Positions 57,543 through 64,000 of a DNA stretch of 64,000 nucleotides are shown here, in pieces. The position numbers and the translations under genes are program-made. The stretch spans positions 1 to 64,000 of the forward strand of contig CAJXUA010000005.1 in NCBI GenBank assembly GCA_913060695.1. Direction: 5' to 3'. Every line of letters begins with the position of its first letter. Position 1 is the stretch's first letter. A model generated the notes under the pieces. That model made no database searches. It was not told where the DNA came from and was given only the letters and a program-made list of their open reading frames with translations. This stretch comes from an uncultured Gammaproteobacteria bacterium (GTDB taxonomy: Bacteria; Pseudomonadota; Gammaproteobacteria; Pseudomonadales; Pseudohongiellaceae).

Positions 57543-57673
57543 GGAGTCCTATCTGTAATTCACAAGGCCTCGAAGAATAGCCTATTTCGGGTGTCCACAT
57601 CTAGGCGATGGTCAGCTGTTGGCAAACTCACTATGATGTTCATTCAATACGAATGTAAAAGGGGGATAGACCA

Positions 57674-58624
57674 ATGCTAATGAAGAGAAGAATGGGTTTG
57701 GCCGCACTTCTTATGTCGATGTTCAATTTCGCAGCGCCTAGTGTGGCCCGTGCAGACATCTGGGATGAAGTGGAGCACGGCTTTGCGGATAGCGATGGCG
57801 TAAAGATTCACTATGCTAGTGTTGGGGAAGGCCCCCTCGTCATTATGATCCACGGCTTTCCGGATTTCTGGTATAGCTGGCGAGAACAGATGACCGCCCT
57901 CAAGGGGGATTATAAGGTCGTGGCTATTGACCAGCGTGGCTACAACCGCAGCGATAAGCCAGAGGGGGAAGAGCAATACGCCATGCCCCTATTGATTGCC
58001 GATGTGGCCGCAGTGATCCGTCATTTCGGGCAAGAGAAGGCGATCATAGTGGGACATGACTGGGGCGGGGCGGTCTCTTGGCAGTTCGCGTTCAACTACC
58101 CGCAGATGGTGGACAAGCTCGTTATTCTTAATCTCCCACATCCAGTGGGGCAGTTGCGGGAGCTGACGATCAACCCTGTCCAGCGCGCCAGTACTGCCTA
58201 TGCACAGCGATTTCAGGCTGGCTCTCCTAGCGACCCGGACATCTTCTTCGGCATGCCCATGACGCCACAGACACTCTCTGGCTGGGTAAGCGACCTCGAG
58301 GCAAGGAAGCGCTATATCGAAGCTTTCGAGCTTTCCGACTTTGACGCGATGTTGGCTTTCTACAAACAGAATTACCCCACGCTAAGAGAGGCGAGTACCG
58401 AGATTCCTGCGCCGCCACCCGTGCCCCACTTGAAGATGCCAGTATTGATTTTCCATGGTCTAGCCGATACGGCCCTGCACTCTGATGGATTGAACAACAC
58501 CTGGGATTGGATCGACGCGGATACCACGATAGTGACAGTCCCCAAGGCAGGTCACTTTGTGCAGCAAGATGCAGCCCAGTTAGTTTCATCCACCTTGTAC
58601 TGGTGGTTACAGGCGCGACCTTAG
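57674..58624 (+). CDS. Exported alpha/beta hydrolase, epoxide-hydrolase-like
   Basis: 316 residues with an N-terminal signal peptide (about 1-27, ending ARA), unusual for this family. The oxyanion motif HGFPDFWYSWR (HGxP) and the nucleophile Asp in VGHDWGGAVSW are those of epoxide hydrolases and haloalkane dehalogenases; the late catalytic His is in PKAGHFVQQDA. The HGFPxFWYSWR start favours epoxide hydrolase. The likely site of action is the periplasm. GGGGGA before the ATG serves as ribosome site. No operon partner is visible. Confidence 0.88.
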   Translation: MLMKRRMGLAALLMSMFNFAAPSVARADIWDEVEHGFADSDGVKIHYASVGEGPLVIMIHGFPDFWYSWREQMTALKGDYKVVAIDQRGYNRSDKPEGEEQYAMPLLIADVAAVIRHFGQEKAIIVGHDWGGAVSWQFAFNYPQMVDKLVILNLPHPVGQLRELTINPVQRASTAYAQRFQAGSPSDPDIFFGMPMTPQTLSGWVSDLEARKRYIEAFELSDFDAMLAFYKQNYPTLREASTEIPAPPPVPHLKMPVLIFHGLADTALHSDGLNNTWDWIDADTTIVTVPKAGHFVQQDAAQLVSSTLYWWLQARP

Positions 58625-58760
58625 TCGAACTAATACAGATTGTTGCATCTAGAGAATAGACAGGGCGCGGGCTCTTGATTAGTCTTTTGGGTTTTGACTA
58701 AACAAAGGTGGCGCCCATTACTAACATGGGCGTAACAAGCAATTTTAAGTGGGGAATATT

Positions 58761-60356
58761 ATGAAGTGGAATTGGACCATTCTTGCCGGCGCGCTCGCGC
58801 TGGGTGCTAGCTCTGCGTTGTTTGCACAAAGCGAGAGCGATATAGACTATCCAGAGTCCTTCGATACCCCCATTCCACTGTTTACCGTCGCATTGGGTGA
58901 TTTCAGTTATCCCATTTCGTCTAAGAAGCCCGAGGTGCAAGCCTATTTCGATCAGGGCTTCCAGATGATGTATTCCTTTACCACAGAAGATGCGGCGCGC
59001 TCTTTCCGCGAGGCACAGTTGCTAGACCCGGAATGTGCCATTTGTTACTGGGGCGAGGCATGGGCGTGGGGCTCCTATCTCAATGGCCCTATGAGCCCGG
59101 ACAAGTCACCACGCGCCTTTGCGGCGATCAATAAAGCCTTGGCCCGCATCGACTTGGCAAGCGCTAAGGAAGCCGACTTGATACGCGCCATGTCTACGCG
59201 TTATGTCGCGGATTTCAGTGCCGAACGGCGCTTGGAACAGGAGCGCGCCTACTCAGACGCAATGGCCGTGTTAGCGGCCAAGTATCCAGACGATTTGGAC
59301 ATAGTGACGCTGTATGGGGATTCTTTATTTCTCTTAGAGCCGCGTCGTGGCACTAGAGATCTCGATGATCCAAACGTGATTCGATTACACAGTGTTTTGA
59401 CTAGTGTGTTGGAGCGGGACATCCGGCACCCAGGCGCCTGCCATCTCTATGTGCATGCCACCGAATCAACGCCCAACCCAGGGCTGGCAGAGGGCTGTGC
59501 CGAGTATCTAGGCACAGCAATCCCCGGCGCCAGTCACATCAATCATATGCCTAGCCATACCTGGAACGAGATAGGCCGTTGGAGCGATTCGATCAGAGCC
59601 AATATCATGGCTTGGCACTCTGATCAGAAGGCTGCTATTGGTGAAGGATTTGCGATTTACCCTATGCACAATCTCGCGATGCTGCTCTTTGCTGCCAGCA
59701 TGGATGGACAGGGAGCGCTGGCGATTCAGGCGGGTAAAGACTACGAGAAACTAATGGATAGCTCCATCTATCACGCGTTAACACTTGTAAGATTCGGGCG
59801 TTTCGATGAGGTAGCGGCAGTAAGCAAGCGACCTGAGAATAGCGATTTCGATGGTGGTTCTTGGGACTTCGCACAAGGCTATGCCGCGCTGAAGATGGGC
59901 GATACATTCACCGCCCGCGAATATCTAGATAAGCTAGAAAAATTAGCGCAGGACACGACCGACAATTACCGCTTTCACGACGGTAAGAACCTTCTGAGAG
60001 TTCTAGCGGGCATATTGCGCGGTGAGATGGCGTGGAGTACTGGAGATATGGCAAGCGCCGTGACGGCCTTCGAGAGCGCTACTGATGCCTATAATAATAT
60101 CGTCTACGACGAGCCCGAGCCTTTCCCATTCTCTGCTAAGCACTGGCTAGGGGCTGCCTATATCGAGGTAGGGGAATACGCTAAGGCGATCACGGTATAC
60201 GAAGAAGACCTGCGCGAGCATCCTCACAATGGTTGGTCTTTGTTTGGTATCAAACAGGCACTGGCCGCCCAAGGTAAAACAGATCCAGACATCGATGCGC
60301 GCCTAGAGCAAGCTTGGGCGCGCTCCGATGTCTGGCTGCTGAGCTCGAAGTTCTAG
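58761..60356 (+). CDS. Secreted tetratricopeptide-repeat protein
   Basis: 531 residues from the ATG at 58761, with GGGGA six bases upstream; the track's GTG at 58749 overlaps that site. A signal peptide (ending LFAQ) is followed by PEVQAYFDQGFQMMYSFTTEDAARSFREAQLLDPECAICYWGEAWAWG, the opening of a TPR-protein family common in marine bacteria. Conserved CHLYVHATES and HINHMPSHTWNEIGRW blocks are rich in His and could bind metal. C-terminal TPR-like helices follow (SAVTAFESATDAYNN, AKAITVYEEDLREHPHNGWSLFGI). The function is unknown. It is convergent with the Hsp20 gene. Confidence 0.78.
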   Translation: MKWNWTILAGALALGASSALFAQSESDIDYPESFDTPIPLFTVALGDFSYPISSKKPEVQAYFDQGFQMMYSFTTEDAARSFREAQLLDPECAICYWGEAWAWGSYLNGPMSPDKSPRAFAAINKALARIDLASAKEADLIRAMSTRYVADFSAERRLEQERAYSDAMAVLAAKYPDDLDIVTLYGDSLFLLEPRRGTRDLDDPNVIRLHSVLTSVLERDIRHPGACHLYVHATESTPNPGLAEGCAEYLGTAIPGASHINHMPSHTWNEIGRWSDSIRANIMAWHSDQKAAIGEGFAIYPMHNLAMLLFAASMDGQGALAIQAGKDYEKLMDSSIYHALTLVRFGRFDEVAAVSKRPENSDFDGGSWDFAQGYAALKMGDTFTAREYLDKLEKLAQDTTDNYRFHDGKNLLRVLAGILRGEMAWSTGDMASAVTAFESATDAYNNIVYDEPEPFPFSAKHWLGAAYIEVGEYAKAITVYEEDLREHPHNGWSLFGIKQALAAQGKTDPDIDARLEQAWARSDVWLLSSKF

Positions 60357-60366
60357 GCTCCCCAGA

Positions 60367-60392
60367 GGGCAGGCGTCAAAATGAGCCTGCCC
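60367..60392. terminator. Possible bidirectional stem-loop between convergent genes
   Basis: GGGCAGGC (60367-60374) and GCCTGCCC (60385-60392) are perfect 8-bp arms around a 10-nt loop, placed between the ends of the TPR and Hsp20 genes. There is no strong T-run on either side, so terminator function is uncertain. Confidence 0.45.
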
Positions 60393-60400
60393 CCACAATC

Positions 60401-61057
60401 CTATGACAGCTTTGGAATTCTAATCACGACTTCCGAGTCCGATTTCTCGGTCTGCATTCCCGTGGCATCCACCGGAGAGTTAAAGGGAATGGCGCGCGAG
60501 AATTGGCTCATACTCGTACTGCTCAGCGCACGTCCGTTGCCGCTGTTTTGTACTTCGGTGCGGACCTGTGCAGAGATCGAGAGCGTGTTGTTATCGAGCT
60601 CGGTTGCCAGTTCCACGTCACTGCCTTCGGCAAGTGAAATCACCACCCGATATTCGTCCGTCGATTCTTCGACTTCAATCTGAGCGGGGGGAGCGTTCCC
60701 AAAACCCGCGCCTAGACCCATGCCATTTAAGCCAAAATTGCCGAAATTGAACAGAAAAGGGTCTGATCCGGCGCGCCCGAATAGCTGATCCATGCGCTGC
60801 TGCATTTGGGCGAAAGGGTCGCCACCAAAAGCAGCCACAGAAAAGGGGTCCAAGAGTGATGCTTGGGTTTGCGCCTGTTGCGCAGCGGTGCTTTCGAGCT
60901 TGTCGAGGATCGCTGCGCGAGTCTCTTGCTTACTGTCTTGCTGCTGGGCATTGAACAGGCTCGGAGAGCGCCCGAGTGCTATGCCGATAGAGAGGCTGCC
61001 GACTAGGGCAGCACAAGCGATTGCCGAAATGAGTAATGATCGATCGTTAAGTTGCAT
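60401..61057 (-). CDS. Membrane-anchored Hsp20/alpha-crystallin-like protein
   Basis: 218 residues. Residues about 8-29 (LLISAIACAALVGSLSIGIALG) form an N-terminal membrane anchor or uncleaved signal, placing the rest in the periplasm. A Gln-rich linker with DPFAQMQQRMDQLF, the usual lead-in of Hsp20 proteins, and a Gly/Phe-rich segment follow. The alpha-crystallin domain is at about 130-218 (IEVEESTDEYRVVISLAEGSDVELATELDNNTLSISAQV, FSRAIPFNSPVD). Small heat-shock proteins are normally soluble and cytoplasmic, so the anchor is notable. It lies 119 nt downstream of tamB on the same strand, hinting at envelope quality control (inference). Confidence 0.82.
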   Translation of the reverse strand: MQLNDRSLLISAIACAALVGSLSIGIALGRSPSLFNAQQQDSKQETRAAILDKLESTAAQQAQTQASLLDPFSVAAFGGDPFAQMQQRMDQLFGRAGSDPFLFNFGNFGLNGMGLGAGFGNAPPAQIEVEESTDEYRVVISLAEGSDVELATELDNNTLSISAQVRTEVQNSGNGRALSSTSMSQFSRAIPFNSPVDATGMQTEKSDSEVVIRIPKLS

Positions 61058-61160
61058 CTCTTCACCTCATAGGATTATTCACGAAATGAATTGCTGGATG
61101 CGGGCCGAAGGCGCCGTGCTAGCAAGTAAATGATAGGGGCGCAGGTGAAAAATTCAAGGG

Positions 61161-61180
61161 CTAGCAGCGAGCGCTGCTAG
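61161..61180 (-). terminator. Possible terminator at the end of tamB
   Basis: CTAGCAGC (61161-61168) and GCTGCTAG (61173-61180) are exact inverted arms around GAGC. On the minus strand the hairpin contains the tamB stop codon and is followed within a few bases by CCTTGAATTTTT. The T-run is displaced, so efficiency is uncertain. Confidence 0.45.
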
Positions 61181-64000
61181 TGTTCTACGGTGTACTTAAT
61201 GTCGACGCTCTGGCTGCTACCGGATTTCGCTTCGAGTTTGATGCGATCACTAATACTGTAATCCACAGAGAGTGTGGACTCTGTTTCGAATAGGCCGACG
61301 CCATAGCGAATAAAGATCTTAGGAGTGAGGTATTTGCCTAGGGTAAGGCTGCTATTACTGGTGTCGCCAGTGCTATTGATCGCCAAGGTGTCGAGGCCCA
61401 GCTGTGAGCGCACCTGATTGGTGAAGGACTTGCCCTGATTGATACCGAGTGTGGTAATCGCGCCGGCCAGCGCGTTGCTGTCTTGATTGCCCATCTCTGC
61501 AAAAGGTTTGCCGGTGATTAGCACGGCTAAGATGTCACTATCGGGCAGTGAGGGTGTGGAGAATAACTGGCTACGGATGTTGCGCAGGGTTCCGTTCATC
61601 TGCACGCCAGCCTTCACGTCCTCTGTCTGACGAACGGCGCGAATATCAAGTGCGGGGTTGCCAAGGCTGCCGAAGAACAATAATTTGCCGTGTTCGATAT
61701 CGAGGCGGCGGCCATAGGTTTCGTAATAGCCTTGGACGACCGTCAACTCCCCATAGGTGAGTGGTGCACCCGTGTCGCGTTGGGTTATCTCTAAGGCGCC
61801 AGCAAGTTGTGCATCCAAGCCGAAACCTCTGAAACGGGCCTCGTCTCCCAGTTTGATGGAGACCTCGGCGGTCAAGTCCATTTCACTTAGAATTCCTCGG
61901 TCTGCCTGTGCCGCATTGCGAACAACTGGGGTTTGTGGGCCGTTGTCCACAATGACGGTGTCCGTGGAAACATCGATTGCAGACTCGGGCAACTCCGTGA
62001 GCTGAACATCGACTACAGGAAGCGTAAGCGTGCCAGTGACATTGAGGCTTTTTGACGTGCCTGTGACCTGAAGGTTGGGTGAGATCTTGAGTAGGATCTC
62101 TGCATCGTTAGCGATCGTGAAGTTATCGCCTTCGATGCTAATTTCGAAGCTTCGCTCTGGCGCTAATGGCGCATTTATCTCGCTGAAAAATTGCAGAGTG
62201 CCGTCGCCCGAGGTGGCATGTCCTTGTATCGCCACGGTCTGATTGATGTCGCTCGTAACATTGGCCGCGATATCCCGCAACTCTAATCCTAAGCCTGGTA
62301 TATCGACCGAGGCATTGATCAGCTCTAGGTTGCCGCCGAAACGAGGTGCCGAGATCGAGCCGGATATGAGCGTTAGCCCCTGCAGTTGCCCCTGTGTGTT
62401 CTGTAAAGAGGGTAGGAAGGCTTCTATCCAACTTAGATCGTCGAAAGCGAGGTCTACACGGCCGTCTAAATCTTGGTTTGCGCGTACCGTCAGTTGCGCG
62501 TCAGCGTTGCCCTGCACAGACATGCCGCTATCGGCGAGATTGGGCTGATAGAAATCGAGTGTGCTAGTGATCTGCCATTCATTGTCTGTGCGTGTGCCAT
62601 CGATCTCAGCATTGCGCCAATGGAAGGTCTGCGGCTCAAGTGGCTCGGCCTCTACAGCGGTTAAATCGTCTACTTCCGCGATCACGGGCTCTACGTGGAT
62701 CATGCCTTCGCCTGCGTTCACATTGAAACGCAGCGCGAGCGCCGATGGGTCTGCGGAGAGCGAGCCTGTCGCGCTGGCCTCGATGCTCAGGCTACCTTCG
62801 GCGCGGCTACCCTCGGGTAGTTGTGGCAGCAACACCGCGCCCTCTTGCCCGCTGGGCTCGCCAGACACAGGGGCATTGAAATGACTTAATGGGTAGTCGA
62901 GTAATTGAGCGTTCGCAACGAGCTCGCCAGTGCTAGCCCAGTCTACATCTAGGCAAAGAGTGCTCTGCTCCTGAAGCCAGCATTGGCGGCTTAGCGTGAC
63001 AGTCTGGGCGCTTGCGCTTAAGGTAGGCTCGCCGTCGAGTTGCCACAGGCCGAGGTCGCTGAGTATACGGCCGTTGTTTATACTGCCGGTCCATTGGATC
63101 GGCTCTTCAAATTGCACCGCACCACTTAGTGACAGGTCGAACTCTCCTAAAGGCGCGCGCGCTGCGAGTGTCACTTGGTGCTCGGCTGGGGTGCCCCGTG
63201 CCGCAATGGCGACTGAGTCGATGCGTTGTGAGTTCTCGCCGCTGGTCTCGATACCGATTGTGTTTATCTCGACCATATTACTATTGTTAAGATATTCGCC
63301 CTTAGCTCTAAAGCTGTCGATGCGAGTGCCAGCGAAGTCGAGGCTATTGCCACTAGCGTCGAAGTTGATCTGCGGCGCTTCTGGGGTGCCGCGTAGAGTG
63401 CCGGTCGCATCGATGCTGCCAGAGAGAAGAGGGGAGAGTGTGCCGATGTTCGAGGCGTCTATTTCCCAATCGAGATTGATGCTGTCTGACCAGTTGCCAT
63501 TGACCGAGAGTGTGGTGCTACCGCTAGCGGCGCGCAGGTCGTCGACCTGCAAGCCGTCTTGTCCGTAAACAAGATTGCCTTGTGCGCTAAGGGGGTAGCT
63601 GTTGAGTTCGCCAGTCACATCGATGATGCGCAGCTCGCCGGCGAAACCGCTATCGCTTTGTTGAAGGCGCAAATCGCCGCTTCCGCTCAAGGCACCAATA
63701 ATGAGTCCTTCAGGTAGAAAGGGCTGGTACTGTTCGCCGTTGCGTTCCTCTACTTCTAGGTGGACGTCTAGGTTAAAGCCGTCCTGCCAATCTAGCGAAC
63801 CGTTTGCAGCAATTCGCCCCGTCGTGCTTGTCACCATAAGTGTTTCCACCGCTAGAGTCTGCCCCTGCCAGCGCGTGTCCCACTGTAGATCTAAGGGAGG
63901 GACTATGACCTCGCCTAGTGGGTCTTCGGCGGTAATGCTAGCTTCGCCAGATAGGCGAACCGCTTCTAGGCTGCCCACTGTGGTGATTTGCGCGGAATCG
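61177..64000 (-). CDS. tamB: Translocation and assembly module protein TamB (3' part)
   Basis: At least 941 codons; the frame stays open to the window edge, so the N-terminus lies outside. The protein consists of long runs of beta strands with repeating patterns such as VSGTLTLPVVDVQL and VNGNWSDSINLDWEIDASN (AsmA/TamB-like bridge repeats), and ends with the DUF490 domain: GELTVVQGYYETYGRRLDIEHGKLLFFGSLGNPALDIRAVR, SDILAVLITGKPF and YGVGLFETESTLSVDYSISDRIKLEAKSG. TamB spans the periplasm and, with the outer-membrane protein TamA, helps lipid transport and outer-membrane protein insertion. tamA would be expected upstream, beyond the window. Confidence 0.92.
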   Translation of the reverse strand, partial: DSAQITTVGSLEAVRLSGEASITAEDPLGEVIVPPLDLQWDTRWQGQTLAVETLMVTSTTGRIAANGSLDWQDGFNLDVHLEVEERNGEQYQPFLPEGLIIGALSGSGDLRLQQSDSGFAGELRIIDVTGELNSYPLSAQGNLVYGQDGLQVDDLRAASGSTTLSVNGNWSDSINLDWEIDASNIGTLSPLLSGSIDATGTLRGTPEAPQINFDASGNSLDFAGTRIDSFRAKGEYLNNSNMVEINTIGIETSGENSQRIDSVAIAARGTPAEHQVTLAARAPLGEFDLSLSGAVQFEEPIQWTGSINNGRILSDLGLWQLDGEPTLSASAQTVTLSRQCWLQEQSTLCLDVDWASTGELVANAQLLDYPLSHFNAPVSGEPSGQEGAVLLPQLPEGSRAEGSLSIEASATGSLSADPSALALRFNVNAGEGMIHVEPVIAEVDDLTAVEAEPLEPQTFHWRNAEIDGTRTDNEWQITSTLDFYQPNLADSGMSVQGNADAQLTVRANQDLDGRVDLAFDDLSWIEAFLPSLQNTQGQLQGLTLISGSISAPRFGGNLELINASVDIPGLGLELRDIAANVTSDINQTVAIQGHATSGDGTLQFFSEINAPLAPERSFEISIEGDNFTIANDAEILLKISPNLQVTGTSKSLNVTGTLTLPVVDVQLTELPESAIDVSTDTVIVDNGPQTPVVRNAAQADRGILSEMDLTAEVSIKLGDEARFRGFGLDAQLAGALEITQRDTGAPLTYGELTVVQGYYETYGRRLDIEHGKLLFFGSLGNPALDIRAVRQTEDVKAGVQMNGTLRNIRSQLFSTPSLPDSDILAVLITGKPFAEMGNQDSNALAGAITTLGINQGKSFTNQVRSQLGLDTLAINSTGDTSNSSLTLGKYLTPKIFIRYGVGLFETESTLSVDYSISDRIKLEAKSGSSQSVDIKYTVEH

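Noticed and set aside
57543-57673. Lithium/sodium riboswitch upstream of nhaA
   Set aside because: Such motifs exist for nhaA genes, but I could not match the leader to any consensus I can recall.
1-64000. tRNA, rRNA, CRISPR arrays, prophage or insertion-sequence transposase
   Set aside because: None seen; the only repeats are the short palindromic family, the lone hairpin and the tandem gene duplications.

Overview
The window reads as chromosomal DNA of a marine, aerobic gammaproteobacterium (inference, perhaps Cellvibrionales-like; no rRNA or marker gene is present to settle it). The basis is three large TonB-dependent receptors, three Na+/H+ antiporters (two NhaB, one NhaA), SoxR without SoxS, cytochrome-linked periplasmic dehydrogenases, a TamB homologue and three diguanylate cyclases. 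I saw no tRNA, rRNA, CRISPR array, phage gene or transposase.

Layout. 0-14 kb is an accessory-looking stretch of small single genes, mostly on the minus strand (CsbD, DUF3500, two VOC proteins, SoxR, a GAF-GGDEF protein, a cytidylyltransferase / CDP-alcohol phosphotransferase / DUF5698 trio, GNATs, DUF2200, a truncated FMN reductase, a RibD-type deaminase, an SUMF1 protein, a cyclase-family protein, a cupin, glutaminase). It is peppered with a palindromic repeat whose core is GGGGTCAGAGTAA and whose ends are GATC. The copies sit at or near stop codons; one copy supplies the last codons of a gene and another abuts a gene that has lost its 5' half. 14-23 kb holds a methyltransferase, a PAS-GGDEF protein, ArsC, DUF2785, an M61 peptidase and a membrane CadC-like regulator. 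23-28.5 kb is an apparent operon: TonB receptor, Tat-exported flavin amine oxidase, diheme cytochrome c and a lipoprotein RidA, which together look like a periplasmic amine-oxidation module. 28.6-34 kb has a MASE1-GGDEF protein, tandem nhaB genes and a universal stress protein. 34-44 kb is a stress and carbon-metabolism island: DUF3365 heme protein, phosphoketolase, AMP/thymidine phosphorylase-like protein and PRPP synthetase in one operon, facing a beta-CASP RNase and a P-type ATPase. 44-47.6 kb has a SoxCD-like molybdenum sulfite dehydrogenase pair and a succinate-semialdehyde dehydrogenase.

47.7-54.5 kb is a tandem duplication of a 3163-bp unit: promoter, about 240-nt leader and a 962-residue TonB receptor. 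The two leaders share an RNA fold supported by compensatory base changes, and a CGACC segment that can pair either within the fold or with the GGTCG overlapping the Shine-Dalgarno. This riboswitch-like leader is the best candidate here for an undescribed system. The window ends with NhaA and a PepSY membrane protein, an epoxide-hydrolase-like protein, a TPR protein, a membrane-anchored Hsp20 and the 3' part of tamB.

Within the window the themes are sodium/pH homeostasis, outer-membrane nutrient uptake coupled to periplasmic oxidation, c-di-GMP synthesis and stress survival. All family assignments were made by reading motifs; no database search was run.
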